Origin: Terana coerulea
Lineage: Eukaryota; Basidiomycota; Agaricomycetes; Polyporales; Phanerochaetaceae
Direction of reading: 5' to 3'
Length of the DNA: 17,615 nucleotides
Assembly (NCBI GenBank): GCA_024811115.1
Contig: JAKOGH010000231.1
Span: 1 to 17,615, forward strand
This document shows, in pieces, positions 1-9,898 of this stretch (its first letter is position 1; each line of letters opens with the position of its first letter). The translations under genes and the position numbers were made by a program. Under the pieces are notes generated by a model that was given only the letters and a program-made list of their open reading frames with translations, was not told where the DNA came from and searched no databases.

Positions 1-1482
1 TCGAGGGCCCACCAGGCCGGGGTGGCAAAGGTGACATGGCTACTCGCGCTCCTGACATGCCAGAGTGGAGGATACCGACCATTTTACCCATGCCATCGAA
101 GATGAGCGAGGCCTGAGTCGCCCTTGGCGGAGAACGGGCCGGACTCTTTGTCGTAGTTATAGATGGCGAGTTCCACAGACTCGATGCCAAGCTCGTCGCA
201 AAGGTAGGCCTCCGTGCCCGAGTAGCGTCCGCCGTAAGGTCGGTGGCGCTCCCGACCTTCATGACGATGAAGCAGGGCTCACCGTTGCTGTCGAAGCCAT
301 CGGGATTTGCAAGGAGCTGGCGCGAGACGCAACCGTTGATCGTGATCTAGCGATCGGTGGGGAACTTGACGCCGCCTTACTGTTAGCGAGCGGGTAGAAC
401 ATGTCGGTGAGTTCCCCGGAGAGAATACTTGACTCCTGAAGGTTGTTTTATTAGACGAGGTTTTTATGAGAAATGAGAAAGATGAGGCAAAACGCACCCA
501 AGTCGACGACATTGCCCCTGAAATTAGGCTTGAACCTCGCCTCGTCAAGCTCGAAAGTACTAACGTCGAGGGTGAAGCGGCCACCGCCGGCATCGGCGGA
601 GATCTTGAGCCCAATCGACGTGGCCTATGTTTCGGCGCCCAAGCTGAAATTGACGGTTTCCACAGCGGGCGAGTTGGTGCGCCAGCACCCATAAACTCGT
701 AGTCGACGTTGGTGCTCTTGCGGAGCATGGCAGTTACTAACGGCGAGGACCCTAGCGCTGGCGTCGCCGTGCTTGTCTTTGTTCTCGTGAAAGAAGAACG
801 TGACGCTGCCCTGAGCATCGTCGGCCTCCCTCTCCTCAGTAGCGATAGGCATGCCGAGCGCAGTAGTCAGGCAGCGACGATGGTAGTGGGTGGAGTCAGT
901 GTCGGTGGTGTCCCGCAGAAGGGTACCCTAACAACCTCTGCACTAGTGGAGTCTGCACTACCCCCTCGTACCACTCTATCACGGCTCCCTCGACCCCATT
1001 GGCCTCGAGCAAAGCGAGAATTTCTAGGGAAGCGTCGTGCGCTCTCGGCCGTCGTGGAGTTGAGATGAGTCGAAATCCAAATAACGATGGGACCGCGACT
1101 GCTGTTTCCGTCTTCGTCGTGGGTGATGAAACGGGTGGTTTTAATAGCTGAGTAACGTATTTTACGAGAGCTCAAGAGGTCGCAGATCTATGGAGCGACA
1201 ACATCCCAGACAGCGTTGAGCTGCGTGCAAAAAACTCCATGGACGGTCTTGGCAGGGATGAGGGAATCCACCCTTGGGGACGCTGGGGAAGGGATTTGTT
1301 TGGTGATCCGAGCGATACAGTCGCTCAGGAGGATCGTCCGAGAGACCGTGGTAGTAGTTGGTCTTCTCGGGCCAGTCGGTGATATGGTCAGGGAGACAGC
1401 GGTGGCAGTCGGCTTGGAGGTAGTCATCAGGAAACGGTGCGCGGTAAAGACAAGGATGGACGGTCATCCTAGGTCTGTTCAT
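1..1482 (-). pseudogene. Decayed basidiomycete serine-protease-like (GDSG) protein, partial
   Basis: Read on the minus strand, pieces in different frames line up in order with a large Agaricomycete family of uncharacterised proteins that carry a trypsin-like His motif and a GDSG Ser motif. Visible pieces, N to C: PPERLYRSDHQTNPFPSVP (about 1300-1360), VHGVF and LNAVWDVVAP (about 1200-1235), GPIVIWISTHLNSTTAE (about 1040-1100), ADDAQGSVTFFFHENKDKHG (about 770-830), SNCH, then NVDYEFMGAGAP (about 680-715), NVVDLG (about 500), ELTDMFYPL (about 390-415), GEPCFIVMK (about 265-290), AIYNYDKESGPFSAKGDSG (about 110-170) and KMVGILHSGM. Lesions are many: a 2-nt loss just after SNCH, loss of roughly 90 residues after GAGAP, single-base shifts near 235 and inside the GDSG region near 115, and an internal stop. 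A relic intron after VDLG (about 430-500) is plausible. The C-terminus runs off the left edge. Family membership is from memory; a peptidase fold is an inference from the His and Ser motifs. Confidence 0.8.
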
Positions 1483-2550
1483 GGTCAGCAGCTGAAACTA
1501 GGTGTTGGCGCCGCGGCGTAGCAGGACCATTATGGCAACTTCGGAGCGCTGGTGGCCCGACCGGCGACTGAGAGCTGCGCAGCACCTCCTCGCGATAGCC
1601 TTCGGCGCGGTATCCGAATATGTTGCATTGCCAACTGAGCTCGAGTTTAGCTGAACTAAAGAGAATGAGGGTCCTGCCTGTCCTCCGGATCCGGTGAAGA
1701 GAAGCGACCCCAACCTCTGTCAAACATGTTTAATCCACGTACATGATGAACCGTTCACCAGCTGAAACAGGCGTTTCTGGGTCTCCTAGCTTTTACGTCC
1801 GCCAGGGAGTTCCCTATGGTGGATGGGCATACATGTACATGTTGTTACAGTTACTTCCCTCCGCAATCTATGTTTGTCTTGTATGCACCTGCCGAGTCTC
1901 GAGGAGTGTGGCCATTAGAACCGGCTTCCCACTCTGAATGTTGCTGCCGCTGCGCCGCCTGGAATCAACCATAATGCCGCAATGGAGCATTATATCCCCT
2001 TTTCATACGAGAGTAAACGCGGGGACGAGAGCGAGAAGGTGCGCCCATCGAGGTGCTAGACGAGGACTCCCGGAACGACAGTATCTAGGGCGCCACAGTG
2101 GACTGGGACTGTCACTCCGAGTCATTCGAGCCAATTTTTCAGACCAGCAACGCCCTTGCAATTCCCCACTTTCACGGACCCGTCGAAGTGCTTGCGCTCA
2201 GGAGCAACGGATGGCCTCTCTGAGGCTAGGGCATGCTCTTACGGACCATCACTGGTAGACAGGTTATCCTATAAGAGCTTCGCATGTTTCGACAACTGGG
2301 TATGCACTCACTGCTGCGTAGACCACTCCTGTATTCGCACTTGGCACTACGAGTTATACCGATTATTGCACAAAACCCTACGATAGCCTTCGCATAGCCT
2401 TGCAATGGACACCAAATGGACACCGCTCCGGGCTGATCGCGCCGTTATCCGAAGGATGAATTTGATGCATTGCCTGTTGATGGTGTGCGCGCCTGAATCG
2501 TGTTTTGAACCGCAGCTCTTTCACAAACTCGCATTGAGCTTTCATAGTCA
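1483..2550. other. Gene-poor interval between the pseudogene and the sirtuin
   Basis: No convincing coding region, RNA gene or mobile element is visible on either strand. ORFs here are short and unlike known families. The minus-strand ORF at about 1469-1723 may include the old 5' region of the decayed protease-like gene, but I recognise nothing in it. The last few hundred bases presumably contain the sirtuin promoter. There is a short direct repeat (atggacaccaaatggacacc) near 2404-2423. Confidence 0.5.
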
Positions 2551-3797
2551 ATGCCAGAGCCTTCCAACGATATAGCCGCGTTCAGGCATGCCTTGGCGTC
2601 CGCCAACAACGTCGTCGTTATCACAGGTGCAGGCCTGTCAGCAGCGTCAGGTTCGCTCATACGTTAGGTGTTTTCGATGTAACGGCGTACTCACGACGGG
2701 TGTTCCATGAAGGCATACCAACCTTTCGCGGGCCTGGCGGCTACTGGAGAAGCTACGATGCCGCACAACTTGTAACGCCCGCTGCGTGGCGAGATGATCC
2801 TTCGCGCGTGTGGCGGTTCGCGAACGAGCGGAGGGAAACGTGAGTGTCATTCCGTCCAACAACCATACACCTTGTTAGCTGACACGCAGTCTTGTATGTC
2901 TGTTCGGATCGTACCTGTGCATTGTATTTGCTGCCCTTATTCGCGCAACCACAGTATCAGTGTAGTGAAGCCTAACCTCGCCCATTACGCTCTCGCGTTA
3001 TTCTCCTTGCCCAGCTTTCGCACCACTCATCACCTCACGGCACCGGACTCAGACTTCACCCTCATCACCCAGAACGTCGACGAGCTGAGCCGTGTTGCAT
3101 TGGATGACTTCGTGCGTCCGTCTTCCGCCGTCGTCGAGAAGCTCCTCCGCACTGGCATTGTACCAGGCGTGCGTGAGAACGGCGAGTTAGACGAGGCCGT
3201 AATGGCTGAAATCCACGGCGCGAAGGACCGCATACTGGAGATGCACGGGCGCGTGTGGGATGTATTGTGCACAAACCTTCAGTGCCAACGCAAAGCCAGG
3301 GATTTCAACGTGCCTGCGTGCTCTGCGCTTGCCAAAGGCGCGGTAATACCTCCTGAAGAGGACAATGAAATCAGCGATGCACCGCAAGTGAGCCAGCTTA
3401 ACGCGCACACTGACGACCCTCGCTCGGCTCTGCACACAGCCCTCCTCTCCCGCCCCGCCTTACGCACCACCGGTCTCCGTTCCCCAGCTCCACCACCGCG
3501 CATCCCCGATCGCCTGCTGCCCCGGTGCATTGAATGCGGCGCCCTCGCGCGACCCGGAGAAGTGTGGTTTGGGAGGCCGCGCTGCACATGGATACAATAT
3601 TTGCCAAGGTGGCGGCGGCGGACGTCTGCATCGTCGTCGGAACGAGCGCCACTGTACACCCGGCCGCGCGGTTCGCAAGGACGGTGAAGGAAAAAGGAGG
3701 CAGAGTCGCTGTGTTTAACTTGGAGCGGACGAAGGGAGACAATGACGCAGATTTCCTCTTTCTTGGGGGTGTGAGGAGACACTTCCTCTGGCATTAG
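2551..3797 (+). CDS. SIRT5-type sirtuin, NAD-dependent protein deacylase (one-base shift in the assembly)
   Basis: NAD-dependent lysine deacylase of the sirtuin family, closest to SIRT5/CobB by motifs; such proteins are usually mitochondrial. Proposed exons: 2551-2650, 2713-2839, 2955-3797 (an acceptor giving a 2961 start is equally in frame), about 356 aa. Motifs: [13 protein letters not shown] (21-34, NAD binding), [11 protein letters not shown] (35-45), [10 protein letters not shown] (111-120), catalytic His173 in EMHG, zinc ligands Cys181, Cys186, Cys267 and Cys270, GEVWFG (277-282), [13 protein letters not shown], and AVFNLE near the C-terminus. Intron 1 uses a weak donor (GTTCGC). A one-base loss in the G run at 3571-3573 breaks WFGE: the upstream frame reads WFGRPR, and adding one G restores [13 protein letters not shown] and the rest. 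About 30 residues are inserted between the QNVD and EMHG motifs. Ala70 stands where SIRT5 has Tyr102, while Arg73 (SIRT5 Arg105) is kept. The gene converges on the AP endonuclease with 150 bp between stop codons. Confidence 0.85.
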
Positions 3798-3947
3798 GGG
3801 TCGAAGTTGATTCCTCGATGTAACCTTGAGAGACTGCTCTAAAATTGATGCCATACCGAATAAAAGATAGCATATATCCCTGTACTATAGATGTAGTAAA
3901 TATCCATACCGCGCGGCGATACACACGAACCAACCAAGCACAGCCTC

Positions 3948-5527
3948 CTAGGCTGTCACGACAGCCTTCTCAATCTCCAATACCACAGGACAATGGTCTG
4001 ACGCCCCATAGATCTCATTTCGTATCTCGCAGAGCTTCACGTTTTCAAGCAGCCGCTCACTTAGAACGACTGTGATATAAGAGACACTATTAGCCCGGTG
4101 TGAAATAAGAGATTAGAAGACATACAATGATCCAATCTCCACCCAATTCCCTTTGATCGACAGTTGAAGCGATACGAAAAGTACGTGTAATGCTTCAGGT
4201 CGGGATGCATCTGCCTCCACACATCGACCATCTCGCGCTGTCCCTTTTCTCCTTCCAGGATATCCTTGAATGCCTTGGTCTCGTCTTCAGTGTACCCAGG
4301 TGTCTTGTTCCAATTTGTCTTGGGGTTTGCCAGGTCCAGCGCTGTCGGCGCAACGTTTAGGTCGCCGGTCCATATGACTGGCATCTTGGCATCAAGGGCG
4401 CGGATGTATGCTGTGAAATGAGTATTCCAGGTATTCTTCTCTTTCAATGTCTGATATTGGTATGAGAGTGGTTAGTATGGCAATGACCAACACAGAAGGT
4501 AGTAGAACAAAACGCGCCTTAAGACCAGTCCCTGCATTCACGACATAGGTTCCAATGACATAGCAGCTCTCGAATTCGAGCGTTACAATACGTCCCTTGA
4601 CGTGATCCGGGTCTGGGTGCCCTGGCAGGGTATATTCCACCGACACCGGCTTCACCTTGGATAGAATTGCAGTTCCTGCTACAGCACGAATGGATGTTGG
4701 CAACGCATTGAATGTAAGGTGATGAAACACTGTGGGCATGACTTACAGTACGTCTTCTTCGCGGATATCGACCAATATCGATGCGGGTATAGCTTGGTAA
4801 GAACTGGGTCGACTGGATCATTGTTCACCTGCATAGCGATGAGCATGAGGCGCTGCTACAGGGCTTTGTAAGTACCTTCGTCTCGGTTAGTATCAATACG
4901 TCCGCGTCTTCCGCCTCGACATAGTACTTGAATCCCTGCAAATGCTATGATTTAATGCCCGGAATTCGCCATTCAATATGCGTAGAATTTAAAACATACC
5001 TTCTTCGAGCTCGCCGCCAACCCGCAAATGTTCCACGTTGCAATCCTCAGCACATCTGCCTTCTTTGGCGGAAATTGGATGGCTACAGGAATGACTTTAT
5101 TTGTAGGTTGACCATTCGGCGCTAACTCTTCGTTGCTCTCCCCTTCTCCATCTGTCTTAGCCTTAGCTGTGGTCTTCGCCTTCTTCGTCTTCGACGTGGA
5201 AGGACCAGCCTCGTCGTCGTCTGAGGACGCTTTGCGTTTCGATGTCGTGCGTTTCGTCGGTCGTTTTTGCTTCGACACCTCTACACCTTTGCCGATGTCT
5301 TCACCGGCTGGTGAGCCTTCTGAGTCATCGTCTTCGACCAACGGTTGCTTCGACGACGCTGCACGTCTTGGCCGCATGTGACTGAAATATGCTCGATATG
5401 CTGAGTTTGAAGGAAAATACGGCAGGGATTTCGATGAGTTGGGTGGCTTCGAGACGGCGGAACGGACTGCGCTCGCTGCACGGAAGGACGTGGACGCTGC
5501 GCAGGCTCGGCGGGCGAGAAGGAGCAT
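3948..5527 (-). CDS. AP endonuclease, exonuclease III/APE1 family
   Basis: Class II apurinic/apyrimidinic endonuclease of base excision repair, cutting 5' of abasic sites with Mg2+. Exons (minus): 5527-5000, 4935-4876, 4828-4747, 4678-4518, 4450-4126, 4069-3948; every phase closes, giving 425 aa with no frameshift. Motifs: [10 protein letters not shown] (Asn166), LILTETK (metal-binding Glu194), [31 protein letters not shown] (Asp307, Asn309), [11 protein letters not shown] and GASDHCPVV (Asp410-His411), matching the APE1 fold in order. The first ~160 residues are extra: [18 protein letters not shown] looks like a mitochondrial presequence, then Met51 starts a Lys/Arg-rich, acidic, low-complexity tract ([24 protein letters not shown]) with likely nuclear signals. 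The intron at 4451-4517 needs a GC donor (AAG|GCGCGT) to join GLK to TLKEKN. Its promoter is shared with PUS4. Alternative names in fungi vary, so I give no symbol. Confidence 0.93.
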
Positions 5528-5745
5528 GATTTAGGCGCCTACATCGCGCCTCCCAAAGGCGCGTCACGTCACAGTCTGTGACCGGGCGTGAACGGATATT
5601 GAGCCGGAGTCTGGCTGAAAGCGGTCGCGAACAAGGGTGAAAAGCGCCCTTGTTTAGTCCTTTCCGTGCTCCATACGGTCAACATCCCGCGCAAAGTGTC
5701 TAGCATTCTCGGACTAAATCCTGCGAGCCTCCTTCATTGTCCTTC
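5528..5745. promoter_or_regulatory. Divergent promoter shared by AP endonuclease and PUS4
   Basis: Only 218 bp separate the two divergent start codons. The region contains GTCACGTCACA at 5563-5573, overlapping a perfect 15-nt palindrome at 5568-5582 (GTCACAG, central T, CTGTGAC). TGACGTGAC-like sequence resembles an ATF/CREB-type bZIP site; this is an inference from the motif. The same 11-mer occurs upstream of SAM37 at 14114-14124. Confidence 0.55.
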
Positions 5746-6950
5746 ATGAGCTCATCCGCATCCAGGCTTCTCTATCGCCACGTCCGACCCAGAATGCCTA
5801 AAACTGACGCTAAATATCCGCTGTCGGCTCTCTTCGCTGTGGCGAAGCCCTCTGGGCCGACCTCTATGTCCGTGGTCAACGACATCAAGAGCCTGATCAA
5901 CACCTCCCGTCTGTTCGTGAGCGAAAAGGACCTCGCAAAGAGCCAGGGAAAGCAGAAGAAGAAGAGCAGGTTCGCGAAGAATGTTGTGAAAATTGGCCAG
6001 GGAGGAACGCTGGATCCGCTAGCTGACGGAGTACTCGGTATTTGAGTTACTGCAACATCTGGAGTAAGGTTGTAAGTCATCATGTCATCTAGTTATTGGT
6101 GTCGGAAAGGGTACAAAGAAGCTTTCAGATTTCTTAGAATGCGTGAAGGCGAGTAAAGTATGACTAGGATTGAGAAGCTGGTACTAAACTTTTCGATAGG
6201 AATACCGCTCTACCGCACTCCTTGGCTGTGAAACCGACTCCTTCGACAGCGAGGGCTCCGTTGTGCGAGTCGCCCACTGGAAGCATGTTACGCAAGAAAA
6301 GGTCGAGGAAGCACTTCCAACTTTCAGAGGAGACATCTTGCAGAAGCCACCAATGTGAGCCTTCCCTACGACTCACGTCGATTAGCTCCTCACGATGCCC
6401 ATGCTAGCTTCTCCGCTATTAAGATGGATGGAAAGCATCTGTATGACTACGCGCGAGAAGGCATACCCCTTCCTCGACCGATAGAAAAACGTCCGGTCAC
6501 CATCCACGAACTAAACATACTTGAGTGGAAGGGCACGGACCATAGCTACCGTTACCCCGAAAAGCGGTTCACCGAAGAGCAAAAGCAGGCCGTCGAAAAG
6601 GCCATGGCCGGTATCGAGGACCAGGTCAGCGTCAAGGACGAGCCAGAAGGCGATGTCTCGAATGACGAACCCGCGACCGCGTTCGTGCTGCAGATGAAAG
6701 TCTCTGGGGGACGTATGTACGCTCAATCGTGCACGACGTCGGGCACGCGGTCGGGTCTGCAGCACACGTCGTTACGCTCACGCGCTCGCAGCAAGGGCGG
6801 TTTGCGCTGGAGCCGAAGGAGGAGGAGTACCTTGGGTGCGTGCCATGGGATGTCTTCGCGAAAGCGGTCGAGAATCCTGGAGAGAAAGATGCAGACGGGT
6901 GGACGGAGTGGGAGCGTGCCGTCATGGACAAGATGGAAGTGGTAGAGTAA
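5746..6950 (+). CDS. PUS4: tRNA pseudouridine-55 synthase, TruB/Pus4 family (one-base shift in the assembly)
   Basis: Converts U55 of the T loop of tRNAs to pseudouridine; yeast Pus4 serves both nuclear and mitochondrial tRNA. Exons: 5746-6037, 6093-6148, 6200-6354, 6408-6950, about 348 aa. Motifs: [20 protein letters not shown] (30-49), [16 protein letters not shown] with catalytic Asp90, [45 protein letters not shown], and a C-terminal [19 protein letters not shown] segment. Intron 2 (6149-6199) joins ECVK to EYRS only with a GC donor (AAG|GCGAGT); it contains a good branch site (TACTAAAC). The run of five G at 6706-6710 needs one more G to continue from KVSGG into TYVRS; as written the frame is lost there. 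M1 has poor context (T at -3) and begins a presequence-like [16 protein letters not shown]; Met17 (5794) has A at -3. Start chosen as the first ATG in frame. Confidence 0.92.
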
Positions 6951-7854
6951 CCTGCCTCTCGTCGTTCTTTCTCAGTTTGCAAGTGGCTGCTTCGGACATG
7001 CATCAATTTTTGGCTAGGTCTGGCTTCTTGTACCGATCATGAACAGTCAAGTCTAATTCCGCTATAGACTCCAATACATACTGCCGTAGACTTGGTCACC
7101 TTTGTCAACATGCTCTTCGCAAGACTTTTCTGCCTCGCCAATTGTGTTCTCGCTCCCGAGGATGTGTCTTCAATCGCAGTCCATTCACAAAGGGTTTTAT
7201 CCGTGGCTTGTTTTCGAAGAAAATTTCCCACCACAGCCCACCGAGCGTGTGGAGTGTCCTTGTCTGATTTCTGTGAAAGGGGGATATGAGCGGTGTCAGC
7301 ACTGGGTTAATCGAATGCGACAGACTGCATCAACGAGCCGACAAGGCCGAAGGATCTGACAAATAGTAGGGTATGACAAGACCGTCCGAGTCTCTCCTGT
7401 ACTCTAAGGTTGCCGTCTGCGCCAAAGGCTGGAAGGCGGTGAGCGTGCTTACGGCGCCTGCCGTCTCTGCCGAACGCCACAAACTTACATCCCACGTGTC
7501 GCTCTTGAGTGAACTTTCCTGCTGTCCTCAAATTATCGCATAGATTGTTATAGGTAGACAGCAGTATAGATTGTACAGTTGAATGTACGGAGGATGGTTA
7601 TATGTGTGACATTCATAAATAGCCAGTAGTCCCGTCGGGAAGGCTGCAGCAAGCTATACTTGCTCACAATCCCAATGAGTGTGGCAGCTGTACTACAACA
7701 AGGTAAGTAGTTTCTCACCAGGCAGCGGACGTTGCGTATGGATGCGTAAAGGAGACAGAGGCGCCTTCGCTTCGCTCTGGGAGGCTCCTAGCCTGGCGTT
7801 GGGTTAGGGTGGCATTGGGCGAGGCTGTCTGATACAAAGGTGCCGGCGGTGAAG

Positions 7855-7878
7855 CTACGGCTACAGCTACAGCTACAG
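7855..7878. repeat. Hexanucleotide microsatellite (CTACAG)n
   Basis: One CTACGG followed by three exact CTACAG units, inside the first duplication unit and missing from the second. Confidence 0.8.
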
Positions 7879-7909
7879 CCAGCTTAGTACAGTATTACGG
7901 CTGCAATGT

Positions 7910-7927
7910 AATTAAATTAAATTAAAT
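7910..7927. repeat. AT-rich pentanucleotide microsatellite (ATTAA)n
   Basis: About three and a half ATTAA units in a row, also specific to the first duplication unit. Confidence 0.75.
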
Positions 7928-8787
7928 ATACAGCGCTGCTTGCCAGTACACACTGGAGAGGCCAAGTCGTATATATATGCACCAGAGAGCAGGGAGACGC
8001 GTAAATACTTGCCTAAAACTGACAGAAGCGGCAGGCCACGGAACGCCAGACAATGACATCGCCAGAAGCTCCGAGGGTTAAGACGGGTCAGACAGAAAGG
8101 GAGAAAGGGGCGTCTTCGCTTCGCTCCAGGGAGCAGCCTAGGGTGGCGTTTGGTGGGTGGCGTTAAGAGAGGATGGCGTTGGGCGAGTACCAGTATTACT
8201 ATTAGTCCGCTGCGAAGCTGGTCAATGCTAGTAAACCCGGGATATATACGCAACAGAAACTAGTGAAGTGCGTAAATACAATAAATGGGATTGGCCTGGG
8301 GAACGGGCGGCTTGATCGGTCAGACACCGCCCGAGGCTGCGAGGGACGAGTAAAGCGGGAGGATTGGCTCGGAACGTGTCGGATAACGACAGAGGCGAGG
8401 GCTAAATCGGGTAGAATGAAAGACGAAACAGGCCACGAATGACGGGAGAGCCCGGAGAGGGGTCTGGGGACGAGTATCAAGCAGAGCTACTAAGCAAACA
8501 TACATATAGCTGGCGACTCAGACCGGGGGATCACTGGGTGGGGGCTCAAGGTAAGTACGATACTTACTTTCGTGCCATATGGGTAAATGTAAGAGGTATA
8601 GGTCTATGGCGGCATATAAGAGTAACTCGCGTATCGCAAAAGCGAGCTGACAGGCGAGCGACACTAGTACTGATACCTATAGTACCGCTTGACGAATCAC
8701 AACTCAGTCGCTCTCTTTGACAAAACCTTCCAGCTAGCCATCCCGAATATCTCTGGCAGTATATTCCACACCCTCGTGCGCCCCGTA

Positions 8788-9705
8788 TCAAAAGTCCGTG
8801 TGAGCCACCTTTTTGCACTGTTCGCACAATGACTTGAACTCTCGAGTGGCCCACTCCTTGGACCTGAGCGGGTGCAGGAAGCCGTCCTTCATGCTCGCCC
8901 GCTTGAGGAACTCTATACGCTGATTGTTACACGCGGCTTGCGACATGCAGTGGTCAGGACGGGTAGCGAGCATGCTGGGGAACACCTTGGTTCGCGCGAG
9001 AGCACCCAGCTTCGATCTGCCAGCGAGCAAGCACAGCAGCGTCGAGTCGTTGAGCCTGACCTTGGATCCCTGGAAATCGGCGGGTCCGAAGAGCTGCTCT
9101 GCTTCTACGGCCGTAATGAGGCATAAAAGCGCAGTGGGGAGGAGGTGCGGTGCGCTCGTCTCAGCGACGTCGGCGATGGCGATGATGTCTCCAACGCGTG
9201 GAAGCTTGTTACTGTTCTCTTTGTCTTTCCGGCTTGCGAGGTATTTGTCCCACTCCGGCAGCTCAGAGGGAAAGTAGGGCTGTAAGACAGCGAGCACGCG
9301 CTTACGCAGGCCTGCAATCTCGTACTTCAAGCTCAAGCGCAGAATCCCGGAAGCAGATTTGGTATCTTTCAAGGCATCTGAGACATTAAACCTGCGAGAA
9401 TATCTATTAGCTCGGGCACAATGCGGAATAGAGCGCCCAGTAATCACTCACTCCGTGTCATGCAGTGCCAGTAGCAATGTCCGTACGTCGTCAGGAGAAT
9501 CTCCCTGAAGAACGACTAGAGGGCAGTCGTCGTGCATCTCCGCATCGCTTGGTTGGGGAAGAGAGAACATGTTATCGAAGAATGGTGAATGTCTCCCCAA
9601 GATGCCGGAGTAAACACGGAATAATGTGTTCTCTGCCTGTAGGACGATAGTCCCGTCCTTGAACCAGAGGCCTTCGCATCGACGGAGAGCGGGCGGGATG
9701 CTCAT
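8788..9705 (-). CDS. BTB/POZ domain protein
   Basis: Exons (minus) 9705-9452 and 9391-8788 join across a 60-nt GTGAGT...CGCAG intron with the reading frame kept (LHDTE|FNVSDA), giving 285 aa with no frameshift. The N-terminal half matches the BTB/POZ fold as seen in many expanded Agaricomycete families: LWFKDGTIVLQAENTLFRVY (13-32), SGILGRHSPFFDNMFSLPQP, CPLVVLQGDSPDDVRTLLLA, and LRLSLKYEIAGLRKRVLAVL. The C-terminal half (about 150-285) is helical-looking, with several Cys near the end (CNNQR, SLCEQCKK), and has no domain I can name. BTB proteins commonly bind partners or CUL3 ubiquitin ligases, but the substrate here is unknown. The start is the first ATG before the domain. It lies 193 bp downstream of the OTU1 stop on the same strand. 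Confidence 0.85.
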
Positions 9706-9898
9706 GGGAAGGGGATACAGAGGGCGTGTGAGTCAGAATACCGAGAGAAGGTTTGAAGTACGTCGAGGGAAACGCGCGCCAATCCTTCAATCGATGCATG
9801 GGGCAGTGCTTTGGCATTGTCTGTTCCATTTCGCGGTGCACCGTTCTGTCACAGTCTCAGGGAAACCGAATACCACAAATGTTATGTTTGGTATCGCA

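Larger units (their letters stand above)
7751..8280. repeat. Diverged direct duplication, two units
   Basis: The same blocks occur twice in the same order: cttcgcttcgctc at 7765-7777 and 8114-8126; a GGCGTTGGG/GGCATTGGGCGAG-rich segment at about 7794-7823 and 8145-8187; gtacagtattac at 7887-7898 and gtaccagtattac at 8187-8199; a tatatatgc/tatatacgc segment followed by gcgtaaatac at 7999-8008 and 8270-8279. Unit spacing drops from 349 to 271 nt because the first unit contains extra microsatellite sequence. Probably an old non-coding tandem duplication or two copies of a small repeat. Confidence 0.6.
6951..8787. other. 1.8-kb gene-poor interval with repeats
   Basis: No gene is supported. ORFs at 7092-7359 (+), 7307-7531 (-) and 8202-8480 (-) have no recognisable motif or credible splice structure. 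The central part holds a diverged duplication (7751-8280) and two microsatellites, listed separately. A perfect 7-bp inverted repeat with a 3-nt loop (GTAAGTA / TACTTAC) lies at 8551-8567. Confidence 0.5.

Noticed and set aside
1..1500. Broken ORFs suggesting a retrotransposon
   Set aside because: No reverse transcriptase, integrase or LTR motif; the fragments fit the GDSG protease-like family in order.
7670..7712. Possible first exon (MSVAAVLQQ followed by a GTAAGT donor)
   Set aside because: No downstream exon with coding character could be found before the duplicated repeats.
7801..7812. TTAGGG word suggesting telomeric repeat
   Set aside because: A single copy inside the duplicated segment, not an array.
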